From JAHBXE01 sp044222195 (lineage in GTDB: Bacteria; Planctomycetota; Phycisphaerae; Phycisphaerales; UBA1924), in assembly GCA_044222195.1 (NCBI GenBank), contig JBGANS010000004.1:62001-126000 (forward strand): 64,000 bases of DNA, given 5' to 3'. Positions 8,079 to 16,090 of the stretch are shown one piece after another. The notes beneath the pieces are model-generated. The model searched no databases. It worked only from the letters and a program-made list of their open reading frames with translations, and was not told the DNA's origin. The stretch's first letter is position 1. Every line of letters starts with the position of its first letter. Made by a program: the position numbers and the translations under genes.

Positions 8079-9829
8079 GACCCGGCCTCCCCGCGGGTCC
8101 GGCAGTACTCCTGCCAGCACCCTCGTACAGCTCGATAGAAACGTGCGGAATACTCCTGACCGTTGTACAAGGCCGAGCGCTCCATCGATGGGCGAAGGGA
8201 CCGCCGCAGCGCCGCGAGACGATCCCGGTCCACAACCATCGCGGCGGCAATCGAAACAAACTCCGCTTCCGATCGGGCCGCCCACTCCGGATGCCCGGCG
8301 GCCCCGAGCAGGCTCGCACCGACACGCGCCGCGTGCCGGTCACCCTGGAGCGAAATGACCGGAACCCCCATGTGCAGCGCCTCGCAGGTCGTCGTCGTGC
8401 CGTTGTAGGGAAAGGGGTCCAGCGCAACGTGCACGCGTGAGTAGGTTGCGAGATGGTCGCGGACAGTCGGCGTACCAGGCAAGAGCTCGATTCGAGACTC
8501 GTCCACGCCCGCCGATACGAGCCGGGCCACGAGGGCTTCCCGCGCTGATGGGTCGCGCAGCTCCATCGCCTTCAGTACCAGCCGCGACCCGGACACGGCG
8601 TTGACGGCCGCGCTCCACAATGCCGCGGTCCGGGCGTTGATCTTGTGCGGCGTGTTGAACGATCCAAACGTCGGGGGCATGCCGGAGGCCGGCATCACGG
8701 GCTCGGGCGCATCGACCGGCGGACGGTAGCACAGGAAGCACGGATCGATGCGCAAGAGCCGCTCGGTCGACAAGGCTTCCGAACCGGGCGGATCCGTAAT
8801 GGAATCAACCAGGCGGTAGTCCACGGCACTGAACCCGGTCGTGTTTGGATACCCGATCGCGTCAATGATGATCGGCGCCGGTCGCGCGGCGAGCGCTGGG
8901 AGGCGATTGTCGCCCGTATGACCGCTCGTCTCGATCAACACGTCGATCCGCTCCTTTTTGATCAAGCCATCCAGCGCCACCGCGTCCAGGTGCCCGACTT
9001 CATTCCACGAATCCACAGCCGCTTTCAGCCGCCTGGTGATCGGGTCCCCCGTGTCCGGCCGCTCCGAAAACACGTGAGCCGCCGCCCACGCGGGTCTATT
9101 CGCGATCAACGCTTCCGCGAAGTACGCCACCGAGTGAGTGCGCAAGTCCGCCGAAAGCCAGCCGATCCGCAGATCACGATCAGGATCGGGGACGGTCGCC
9201 GCGGCCTGGCCGATCACCGGATGACGCTGACCGAACTCCCGATGCCTCTCCGCGATCGACTCCGCTGATCGGTCAGTGGCATTGAGCATCAGGAGGTACT
9301 GCGAATGCAGCTTCGCGTCCCCGGGATGCAGCACGTGGACTCGCTCCGCGATGTCCAGTCCCTCTTCGGGTCGCCCGGCTTTTTCGAGAGCCATGACGAG
9401 ATTGAGACTGTGGGTCGGGGAGTTCGGAGCGAGTTCAAGCCCTCGCTGTGCCGCGACAACAGCGCCCGCCGCATCGGCCACTTTCAGCAGGGCCGCCGCC
9501 AGGTTGGACCACAAGTCCGGCATCGAAGGATCAATGACGACGGCGCGGCGAAGCTGATCTGCGGCATCGTCGTGCCGTCCGAGGTGCATCAGCACACCCG
9601 CGTAGTTGCTGCGGGTGGTCGCAGAGTTTGGAGCGAGCGCCACAGCCCGCGACAGGTGATGCGCCGCCTGTTCGGTCTGTCCCTCCTGCATCAGCAGTAT
9701 GGACAGCACGAGGAGCGCGTTTACATCTTTGGGCTGCCGCTGCGCCAGGCGGCGCACATCTGCGATCGCCTGTGCCAGCCTGCCTCGCTTGGCATCGTCT
9801 AGCGCTCGCTGGAGGATGGGGTTGAACAT
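8075..9829 (-). CDS. TPR-containing O-GlcNAc transferase-like glycosyltransferase (GT41), copy 2
   Basis: 584 residues. The N-terminal 200 residues are tetratricopeptide repeats (for example LVLSILLMQEGQTEQAAHHL and later units). The C-terminal half is GT41/SPINDLY type: RIGWLSADLRTHSV, the IDAIGYPNTTG strand, then LDPFPYNGTTTTCEALHMG and ISLQGDRHAARV, which forms the UDP-sugar site. It probably transfers a sugar to proteins in the cytosol; the target is unknown. It is a close paralogue of the gene at 9862, 32 bp upstream, and TAGGAT (9844-9839) ends 9 nt before the ATG, so it may have its own promoter. Confidence 0.85.
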   Translation of the reverse strand: MFNPILQRALDDAKRGRLAQAIADVRRLAQRQPKDVNALLVLSILLMQEGQTEQAAHHLSRAVALAPNSATTRSNYAGVLMHLGRHDDAADQLRRAVVIDPSMPDLWSNLAAALLKVADAAGAVVAAQRGLELAPNSPTHSLNLVMALEKAGRPEEGLDIAERVHVLHPGDAKLHSQYLLMLNATDRSAESIAERHREFGQRHPVIGQAAATVPDPDRDLRIGWLSADLRTHSVAYFAEALIANRPAWAAAHVFSERPDTGDPITRRLKAAVDSWNEVGHLDAVALDGLIKKERIDVLIETSGHTGDNRLPALAARPAPIIIDAIGYPNTTGFSAVDYRLVDSITDPPGSEALSTERLLRIDPCFLCYRPPVDAPEPVMPASGMPPTFGSFNTPHKINARTAALWSAAVNAVSGSRLVLKAMELRDPSAREALVARLVSAGVDESRIELLPGTPTVRDHLATYSRVHVALDPFPYNGTTTTCEALHMGVPVISLQGDRHAARVGASLLGAAGHPEWAARSEAEFVSIAAAMVVDRDRLAALRRSLRPSMERSALYNGQEYSARFYRAVRGCWQEYCRTRGEAGS

Positions 9830-9861
9830 CCGCTCGTCATCCTATCGGATCGGCTTCGCGT

Positions 9862-11598
9862 TCAGACTGACGTCGCCGCACACGCCCGCCGCCAGCAGTC
9901 GCGGATCGCGCTGAAGTACCTGGTCGCGTATGCCGCGGCGTCGCAGAGCGGGGATTGAAGCATGTCCTGGCGCAGCGAGGCGCGGAGCCGCGTGATTGCG
10001 GCCGTATCGCGGATCAGGTCAGAAGCAATCCGGGCGTAGGCCTCCGGTGTGCCGGCGATCCACTCCGGATGGCCGATGGCGGTGAGCAGCGAGGCACTGA
10101 CGCGCGCCGCGTGCCGATCGCCGAGGAGCGTGACGACCGGCACGCCCATGTAGAGCGCTTCGCAGGTCGTCGTGGTTCCGTTGTACGGCGCGGGGTCCAG
10201 CGACACGTGCACGGTGGAATAGAGGGCGAGATGCTCTTCAATCGAGTCAGTGGGCGCCATGATCGTGATGCGTTCGCGTCTGATGCCGGCGGCGGTAAGC
10301 CGCTCGAGCACGGCTTCGTGGGCGCAGAGGTCGGAGAAGTCCTTGGACTTGAGTACCAGGCGGGCTTCGGGGACGGCGGCGAGTGCGGCACTCCACAAGG
10401 CGGCGGTCTGGGATCCGATCTTGGTGGGCGTGTTGAACGACCCGAACGTCGGCGTGGCGCCGGGCGATGGCGCTACGGGCCCGGGCGCGCCGGCGGGCGG
10501 GCGATAGCACAGGAAGCACGGATCGATCCGGAGCAGTCGTTCGGTCGAGTGCGATTCGTACCCCGATGGATCGGTGATGGAATCGACCACTCGATAGTCC
10601 ACTGCCCCCAGGCCGGTGGTGTTGGGATAGCCGATGCACGTGACGATGACGGGCGCCGGCCTGCTGGTCAGAGCGAGGATGCGGTTGCCGCCGGTGTGGC
10701 CCATCAGGTCGAGAAGGACATCGACCCGGGCCTTGCGAATCCGATCGGCGATTGCGTCTGGAGAGAACTGGCCGACGTCTTCCCAGCCGCGGGCGAGGCC
10801 TCGGAACTTTGTGGTCAGCGGATCGGGCTTGGGCGGAGAAAGAGAGAAGCAGTAAAGCTCAGCCCAGGATGGACAATGCTCCATCAGGGGTTGGAGGAAG
10901 AAGCCGACCGACTGCGTTCGGAAGTCGGCAGAAAGAATCCCGATGCGGAGCGTGCGGTCAGGATTCGGATCGGCGGGCCTGTAGGCCGGGGCGGACGGGA
11001 AGACCTCCCCGAAACGACGGTGCATCGCGGCGATGTCCGTCCGATTCGAGTAGTTGATGAGCATGAGGAAAAGCGAGTGAAGGTCGGCCGCGGCGGGGTG
11101 CTGCCGGACCGCGGCTTCGGCGGCGTTGAGGGCTTCATTGATGCGGCCGGCGTGGTCCAGCGCGACGACCAGGTTGTTGGCCAGGTGAGCGGAGCGGGGG
11201 TCGATCGCGATGCCGCGGCGGGCGGCGTCGATGGCGCCGATGAAGTCGGACGTCTGGATGAGGCTGCTGCTGAGGGTGAGGAGGCCGATGGAGTAGTTGG
11301 GGCTGAGTTCGACGGCCTTGCGGGCGTGGGCGGCGGCTTCTTTGAGGCGGTTCAACTGGAGGAGGATGGTGGCGTAGTTGTTGTGGATGTGGGGCGTGGA
11401 CGGGGAGAGCTCGATGGCCCGGGCGAGTGGAAGGGCGGCCTGCTCGAGCTGGTTTGACTGGCTGAGGAAGAGGGAGAGGAGTTGGAGGCCGTCGAGGCTG
11501 GTGGGCTTGATCGCGAGGTAGCGACGGATGGAAGAGATGGCTTCGGGCAGATTGCCGGCTCGGCCGACGGCAAGGGCTCGCTGGAGGACTGGGTCCAT
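9862..11598 (-). CDS. TPR-containing O-GlcNAc transferase-like glycosyltransferase (GT41), copy 1
   Basis: 578 residues with the same architecture as its neighbour: TPR units to about residue 200, then RIGILSADFRTQSV, CIGYPNTTGLGAVDYR, LDPAPYNGTTTTCEALYMG and VTLLGDRHAARV. The N-termini (MDPVLQRAL versus MFNPILQRAL) also match, so the pair arose by tandem duplication. TACCAT (11612-11607 on this strand) ends 8 nt before the ATG. It lies divergent from smpB across only 38 bp. SPINDLY-type enzymes glycosylate Ser/Thr (O-GlcNAc or O-fucose in plants); the bacterial acceptor is unknown. Confidence 0.85.
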   Translation of the reverse strand: MDPVLQRALAVGRAGNLPEAISSIRRYLAIKPTSLDGLQLLSLFLSQSNQLEQAALPLARAIELSPSTPHIHNNYATILLQLNRLKEAAAHARKAVELSPNYSIGLLTLSSSLIQTSDFIGAIDAARRGIAIDPRSAHLANNLVVALDHAGRINEALNAAEAAVRQHPAAADLHSLFLMLINYSNRTDIAAMHRRFGEVFPSAPAYRPADPNPDRTLRIGILSADFRTQSVGFFLQPLMEHCPSWAELYCFSLSPPKPDPLTTKFRGLARGWEDVGQFSPDAIADRIRKARVDVLLDLMGHTGGNRILALTSRPAPVIVTCIGYPNTTGLGAVDYRVVDSITDPSGYESHSTERLLRIDPCFLCYRPPAGAPGPVAPSPGATPTFGSFNTPTKIGSQTAALWSAALAAVPEARLVLKSKDFSDLCAHEAVLERLTAAGIRRERITIMAPTDSIEEHLALYSTVHVSLDPAPYNGTTTTCEALYMGVPVVTLLGDRHAARVSASLLTAIGHPEWIAGTPEAYARIASDLIRDTAAITRLRASLRQDMLQSPLCDAAAYATRYFSAIRDCWRRACAATSV

Positions 11599-11636
11599 AG
11601 GGCGGCATGGTAGCGAGGCCCATATGGTTGACCGCG

Positions 11637-12119
11637 ATGGCGAAGAAGAAGGACAAAGACCAGGACCGCGTGATGGAGAACCGCAAGGCGCGGTTTGACT
11701 ATCACATTTCGGACACGCTGGAATGCGGGATTCAGCTGAGGGGGAGCGAGGTCAAGTCGATCCGGGATGGGAAGGTGTCGCTGACGGAGGGGTACGTGCG
11801 GGTGCAGGAAGAGCCGCTGGCGCTGTACCTGCACAGCGTGACGATCGAAGAGTATGGCCCGGCGGGCGGGCGGCAGCACTCGATGGGGCGGACGAGGAAG
11901 CTGCTGGCGCACAAGAAGGAGATCGCGAAACTGTGGCGACAGGTTCAGCAGAAGGGGATGACGATTGTGCCCTTGAAGGTCTACTTCAAGAACGGGTATG
12001 CGAAGGTGCTTGTGGGGCTGGGTAAGGGCAAGAGTTCGCATGACAAGCGGCATGCGATCGCGGACCGAGAAAACAAGAGGGATATTTCACGGGCGATGAC
12101 GCGGCGGGATAGAGAGTGA
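11637..12119 (+). CDS. smpB: SsrA-binding protein SmpB
   Basis: 160 residues. SmpB binds tmRNA and delivers it to stalled ribosomes for trans-translation. Typical motifs are NRKARFDYHI, ECGIQLRGSEVKSIRDG, the HSV..EEY loop, PLKVYFKNGYAKV and the basic tail GKGKSSHDKR. The ATG at 11637 gives the usual length; an upstream GTG in frame would add ten non-conserved residues. TATGGT at 11623-11628 ends 8 nt upstream. No tmRNA was found in the neighbouring intergenic DNA. Confidence 0.95.
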   Translation: MAKKKDKDQDRVMENRKARFDYHISDTLECGIQLRGSEVKSIRDGKVSLTEGYVRVQEEPLALYLHSVTIEEYGPAGGRQHSMGRTRKLLAHKKEIAKLWRQVQQKGMTIVPLKVYFKNGYAKVLVGLGKGKSSHDKRHAIADRENKRDISRAMTRRDRE

Positions 12120-12125
12120 GGGGGA

Positions 12126-12190
12126 AGAGGGAAGGGACGAAGGCACGCAGGGACTTAGGGACGGAGGGACGGAAGAGCGAAGGGAAGAAC
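12126..12190 (+). repeat. Degenerate octanucleotide repeat, AGGGACGG type
   Basis: Successive units read GGGACGA, AGGCACGC, AGGGACTT, AGGGACGG, AGGGACGG, then decay. The 8-nt period and the AGNGACGN core match the units at 13741-13777, 14859-14986 and 58440-58535, so all four seem to be one repeat family. Confidence 0.55.
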
Positions 12191-12371
12191 GGATGGGGGG
12201 ATGGAATTGAAGATGCTCAAGATGACAGAGATGGTTTTGAGCATCATGAATTTGGTGGGCAGGGACGGATTTGGGCGCGCGCGTGGGTACGGGGGCCGGG
12301 GTGAATCGAGTGGTCGCAGTGCCGATTGAGTTGGGCTTGAAGTGGAGTGTCTGGCGGGGTGCGAGCGAAAA

Positions 12372-12408
12372 TCGTGACCGCGTTGGCGCGGACATTTCAC
12401 GGTCACGA
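12372..12408. repeat. Perfect 9-bp inverted repeat with 19-nt spacer
   Basis: TCGTGACCG and CGGTCACGA form perfect arms. It could be an RNA hairpin or an operator half-site pair. It lies downstream of both smpB and atpC, between the two convergent genes. Confidence 0.45.
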
Positions 12409-12487
12409 ACTGGGGTGAGCGCGGGGTGGGATCAAGATGATCAAGATGCGCAAGCGCCGGAGTGGGTGCGCGCGGATAGGACGAATT

Positions 12488-12510
12488 GGTCGTATAGGAC
12501 GAATACGACC
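12488..12510 (-). terminator. Candidate hairpin after atpC
   Basis: GGTCGTAT and ATACGACC form a perfect 8-bp stem around a 7-nt loop, 21 bases past the atpC stop on the minus strand. No T-run follows, so it is a weak terminator candidate or an mRNA end-protecting hairpin. Confidence 0.35.
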
Positions 12511-12531
12511 TGTAGATCGAATGGTGAGCTG

Positions 12532-12969
12532 TTAGATGCCGCGGCCGCTGGCTTTCTGGGCGAGCCGGAGCTTGGCCTGGGCGCGGGCCTTGTCGGCGGT
12601 AACTCGCTGGGCTTCGGCGGAGTTGGCGGGGCGGCGGGCACCGGCTTCGCGGAGTTCGGTCTGGGCTTCGGATTCGGAGAGGGATTCGGTGGGCGTTGCG
12701 CGTGCCGCGAGGATGGTGAGCTTGTTGTCAACCATCTGGACGAAGCCGTCTTCGACGAGGAAGGACCGGGAGCCGCCCTTGCCCTTGTCACTGTCGGCAA
12801 ACTGAATCTTGAGTTCGCCGAGGCCGAGCTTGGCGACGATCGGGGCGCGATTGGGGAGGACGCCGAAGAGGCCGTCCCACGCGGGAACGACGGCGGATGT
12901 CGCCTGCTCGTCGAGGACCTGAGCGACGGGGGTGATGAGGCGGCAGCGGAAGGATCGGGCGGTGGACAT
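12532..12969 (-). CDS. atpC: ATP synthase F1 epsilon subunit
   Basis: 145 residues. The N-terminal beta-sandwich is clear (RCRLITPVAQVLDEQ, VVPAWDGLFGVLPNRAPIVAKLG, FLVEDGFVQMVDNKLTILA) and is followed by the two-helix C-terminal hairpin rich in Ala/Arg/Glu. Epsilon couples rotation to the F1 head and inhibits ATP hydrolysis. The gene stands alone: the upstream neighbour is a VWA protein 69 bp away, and no other atp subunit is in the window, whereas atpC usually follows atpD. The start ATG is the only one giving a full first strand. Confidence 0.9.
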   Translation of the reverse strand: MSTARSFRCRLITPVAQVLDEQATSAVVPAWDGLFGVLPNRAPIVAKLGLGELKIQFADSDKGKGGSRSFLVEDGFVQMVDNKLTILAARATPTESLSESEAQTELREAGARRPANSAEAQRVTADKARAQAKLRLAQKASGRGI

Positions 12970-13038
12970 GGGGGGTTCCTGGGAGGGGGCAATGGTAGAC
13001 GCGGTGGGGAGGAAAGGCAGGCATGCGCAAACCGGGAC

Positions 13039-14829
13039 TCATCCGATGATCTTGCGGCGGTGATTCACATAGTCCCACAGGACAAAGCGATCGACGTCCG
13101 AACCGCCGGTGAAGAACACTCGGCCGCGGGTGTGTTCGGCGAGGCGGTGGGCGAAGGAGATGTCTTCGCTGGACTGCCACCAGGAGGGGAGGAGGAAGAT
13201 GTTGATGGTGATGCCTTCGCGGGCGCAGAGCATGGCTTCGCGCATCGTCGCTTCTTCGGTGCGAGGGTCGGGGGGGTAGAGAAGGTAGAGCATGGGGCCT
13301 TCGAAGTGGGCGGTGGGCAGGCCGTCGGTGAGGAGAACGATCTGGCGGTTGGGCGTGTCCTGCGCGCTCAGGAGCTGACGTGAGAGACGGAGACCGTGCT
13401 GGATGTTGGTGAAGTGAGGGGGGACCTGGAACTCGGAGATGCCTTCCTTGCTCATGTCGGCCTTGAGGCGGACGACGGGGTTGTGCACGGTGACGGGCTT
13501 GGGCATCAGGCCGGGGACTTCGGAGATGTGGCGGAGTTTCGCGAAGCTGTAGAGCTCGATGAAGGAGAGGAAGTCGCCGGGGTATTCGCGGCGGATCAGG
13601 CCGTCGAGAGCCAGGGCCATGCGTTTGACGTTGACGTATTGGCCGTCGTGCCGCATAGAGCCGGACATGTCCATGAGCACGGTGGTGGCGCACTTGGGCG
13701 TGTTGCGGGTGCGGTGGATTTCGATGTCGGAAGTGTGGAGAGTGACGGAGTGACGCAGTGACGCAGTGACGGAGTGGGGAGAAGGATGACTGCTGGCTGA
13801 TTCGGGGGACGTCGATTCGTTCGCGCGGTTCCGCTCCCTTGCGGTCGCGGTCCTGAGCATTGAGTTCATGAGTGACTGGGGCACATCCATGTTTGCGATG
13901 GAGTCGCCGAACTCGTAGGGCTTGGTGGATTGGAGCTCGACGGCTCCTTCGCCCTGGATGGGGCCCTGGTGTCGGCCGGATCTCGCTGCCTGGAGGGTGC
14001 TGAAGATTTCCTGAAGGAGCTTGCCCTGGAAGAGGCGGAAGGCCTCGGGCGAGAGACGGTAGCCTTCAGCGGTTTCTTCGAGGCCCTGGAGTTCGGCCTG
14101 CTCGCGGATGTACTGGTTGATCTGCTCGGACATCGAGTTGAGGTTGTCGATGTCGGCCTGCTCGGCGAAGCGGGCGAGTTCCTCCATGTCGATGACGGCG
14201 ACCTGGGCGTTCTTCATCGCGTCGCGGAGCTGCTCAAGCAGTCGATCGATGGCTTCGAGCTCTTCCTTGATGGCGAGAGCCTTGGGGACATCCATCGCTT
14301 CGCGGCCGGTAAAGGCGTACTTGGCCGCGAGCTCTTCGACCTGGTACTTCTCTCCGAGGCGCTCGATGGTGTCGAGGATGGAGGCGGCGAAGCCGGTGGG
14401 TTCGTTCTCGCCGCCGGACTTGTACCAGAGCCTTTCGAGATCGGCGATTTGCTCGTCGCGGATGGCCTTTGAGAACGCGTCGCGGAACGGTTTGGGAGGC
14501 GTCACGGCGGAAGCGGCCGCGCGGAAGCCTTGGTCGGCTTCCTTTTCAGCGACGGATGTTTCGTAGGTGGAGAGAATCTTGCGTTTGCGCTCCTCGAGCA
14601 TCTGTATGAGCGAGTCGAGGGAAGGGCCGAGGCCGGCGATCTGGGAGATATCGAGCTTGACGGCGCGGGCGAGTTCTTCGGGGGTGAGGCGGCGCATGGA
14701 GCCGTAGCGGAGCATGTGCTCGAAGCCGGCGGAGGCGAGGTCGGGAGGAGTGGCGGTCGGCGAAGGGAAGCTGCGCGGGTCGAACTTCTGGTAGGTGTGG
14801 ATGAGGCCGCCGAGGGGAGGGCGAGGCAT
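13039..14829 (-). CDS. VWA-domain protein with long helical N-terminal region
   Basis: 596 residues. The first 330 are charged helices without a recognised domain (coiled-coil-like around AIDRLLEQLRDAMK and EQINQYIREQAEL). The C-terminal VWA domain has an intact MIDAS: DMSGSM (DxSxS), later Thr in FTNIQHG and LLTDGLPTAH. Such proteins usually work with MoxR/CoxE-type AAA ATPases, but none is adjacent. Just before the VWA domain the sequence HPSPHSVTASLRHSVTLH is encoded by an octamer repeat (13741-13777), a low-complexity insertion in frame. Start at 14829 (MPRPPLGG) is chosen because the open frame further upstream runs through the inverted repeat. Confidence 0.8.
   Translation of the reverse strand: MPRPPLGGLIHTYQKFDPRSFPSPTATPPDLASAGFEHMLRYGSMRRLTPEELARAVKLDISQIAGLGPSLDSLIQMLEERKRKILSTYETSVAEKEADQGFRAAASAVTPPKPFRDAFSKAIRDEQIADLERLWYKSGGENEPTGFAASILDTIERLGEKYQVEELAAKYAFTGREAMDVPKALAIKEELEAIDRLLEQLRDAMKNAQVAVIDMEELARFAEQADIDNLNSMSEQINQYIREQAELQGLEETAEGYRLSPEAFRLFQGKLLQEIFSTLQAARSGRHQGPIQGEGAVELQSTKPYEFGDSIANMDVPQSLMNSMLRTATARERNRANESTSPESASSHPSPHSVTASLRHSVTLHTSDIEIHRTRNTPKCATTVLMDMSGSMRHDGQYVNVKRMALALDGLIRREYPGDFLSFIELYSFAKLRHISEVPGLMPKPVTVHNPVVRLKADMSKEGISEFQVPPHFTNIQHGLRLSRQLLSAQDTPNRQIVLLTDGLPTAHFEGPMLYLLYPPDPRTEEATMREAMLCAREGITINIFLLPSWWQSSEDISFAHRLAEHTRGRVFFTGGSDVDRFVLWDYVNHRRKIIG
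13741..13777 (+). repeat. Octanucleotide repeat inside the VWA gene
   Basis: Four near-perfect units AGTGACGG, AGTGACGC, AGTGACGC, AGTGACGG, followed by AGTGGGG. They are read on the minus strand as Ser-Val-Thr-rich linker sequence in the VWA protein, preserving the frame. Confidence 0.75.
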
Positions 14830-14858
14830 GGGGGATTGTTGGCGGGGTGGAGGGCGGG

Positions 14859-14986
14859 TACGCAGAGGCGCGGAGATCACGCAGAGGACGCGGAGAGAAA
14901 GAATACGTTCGGAATCAACCCTTCCAACGTTTCCTGACACTCTCTTCGCCTCTGCGGCCTCTGCGTGACCTCTGCGCCTCTGCGTA
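14859..14986. repeat. Imperfect inverted repeat of the octamer family
   Basis: The left arm (14859-14898) begins TACGCAGAGGCGCGGAG. The right arm (14941-14986), read on the other strand, begins TACGCAGAGGCGCAGAG, and the two continue to match with few differences for about 40 bases. A 42-bp unique loop separates them. It occupies most of the gap between the VWA gene and the divergent gene at 15071, and looks like a palindromic interspersed element (REP/MITE-like); no transposase is near. Confidence 0.75.
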
Positions 14987-15070
14987 CAAACAGGGGGAAT
15001 ACCAAGTTCGCGATTGCGGTGAAACTGGTCTCCCGCGCGACAGTGACTGGGCGTTCGCTATCCTTGTCTC

Positions 15071-16090
15071 GTGATCATTGTGGTCAGTCCATATCACCTC
15101 ACGACTCGGGAGCCGGCGGCTCTGGCGGCGATGCTTTTGGCGGACCAAGTGGTGACGATGCTGCCGGCGCCGCTGGAGGGGAAGGAATGGAGCAATGTGC
15201 GGGGGGCGGCGGTTCGGGTGCCGCGGTACCTGGAGTTCATGCAGTCGTGGCAGTGGACCGTGCCGCTGTGGAAGGAGAAGGTGATTGTTTCGGGGATTGA
15301 GGGGCACGAGGCGGTGTCGGAGTTGCGGGCCGTGTGCGAGCGGATCGACCGCGATCCGAATCTGGCGCCGCTGCGGCTCCTGATGAAGCCGGACTTGTTC
15401 GAGGATCACGAGCGGTACCTGGACTCGCTGGCGCGGGATCTGCTCAAGGCCGGACCGGACCCGGGAATTACGGTGCCGGTCGCCGCGGGGCTGGATGCGT
15501 TTGCATCGCGGCTGGGTGAGGGCGCGTTTGTGGCGAGATCGGAACCGGTGTCGGTGGTGCAGAAGGCGGAGGCGGCGCTGGGGAAGCAGGCGTTTGCGAC
15601 GGCGGTGCCGGTGCTGCTGCAGGCGGATGCGGAGCGGATCCTGGAGGCTCGGGAGTTGCTGGGAGAGGAACTGGCGGCGCTACGGGCGGCATTTGATGGC
15701 GTCGCTGCTGCGGCTCGGAAGGGAACCGGGGGCGGGCGAGACGGCGAGGCACTCAAGGCTCAGTTGGTCGCGCCGGCGAAGGCCTATGCCGATGCGTTTG
15801 AAGCTCATCGCGATGTGCTGCTGTCGAGCGACCCGAATGATGAAGTGCGGATTATCGAGGGCACGGTGATGCTGTCCGCGATGCTGTTCCCGGCGGAGTG
15901 CGTGTTTGAATCGAGCATGCGTGCGATGAAGACCATGGGGCCGATGCGGCTCGGTGGTTCGACGGAAGAGGCGAAGCTGAACGGAACGCCGCTGCTGGCC
16001 GGCGAGATCGGTGAGGCGGCGAAGGTGATGGCGCTGTATGTGCGGGTGCTTGGAAGACCGGCTTCTTCGCCGCATCGGGCGCGGCGATGA
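15071..16090 (+). CDS. Protein of unknown function coupled to the DUF255 gene
   Basis: 339 residues starting VIIVVSPYHLTTREPAALAAML (GTG start). I do not recognise a family. It is soluble, Ala/Leu/Glu-rich, and mostly helical by eye, with FLEFMQ-like and QSWQWTVPLWKEK aromatic patches near residues 55-75; no signal peptide, Cys motif or P-loop is visible. TATCCT at 15059-15064 ends 6 nt before the GTG (leaderless pattern). Its stop overlaps the start of the next gene (ATGA), so the two are cotranslated. Confidence 0.65.
   Translation: MIIVVSPYHLTTREPAALAAMLLADQVVTMLPAPLEGKEWSNVRGAAVRVPRYLEFMQSWQWTVPLWKEKVIVSGIEGHEAVSELRAVCERIDRDPNLAPLRLLMKPDLFEDHERYLDSLARDLLKAGPDPGITVPVAAGLDAFASRLGEGAFVARSEPVSVVQKAEAALGKQAFATAVPVLLQADAERILEARELLGEELAALRAAFDGVAAAARKGTGGGRDGEALKAQLVAPAKAYADAFEAHRDVLLSSDPNDEVRIIEGTVMLSAMLFPAECVFESSMRAMKTMGPMRLGGSTEEAKLNGTPLLAGEIGEAAKVMALYVRVLGRPASSPHRARR

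Larger units (their letters stand above)
12120..12531. other. 412-bp intergenic stretch with repeats and hairpins, no gene seen
   Basis: No credible reading frame was found. The left part (about 12126-12190) is a purine-rich octamer-type repeat listed separately. Further right are a 9-bp inverted repeat TCGTGACCG/CGGTCACGA (12372-12380 and 12400-12408) and an 8-bp hairpin at 12488-12510. A tmRNA next to smpB was looked for, but no TTCGA T-arm with a matching acceptor stem is present. Confidence 0.6.

Noticed and set aside
9955..11457. 500-codon plus-strand frame opposite the first GT41 gene
   Set aside because: No recognisable domain and a low-complexity Gly/Arg/Asp composition; the GT41 reading is unambiguous.
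12120..12531. Possible tmRNA gene next to smpB
   Set aside because: No TTCGA T-arm with tRNA-like ends and no tag-peptide frame is present.
12271..13383. 370-codon Gly-rich plus-strand frame over atpC and the VWA gene
   Set aside because: It lies antisense to atpC and the VWA domain, both with clear motifs.
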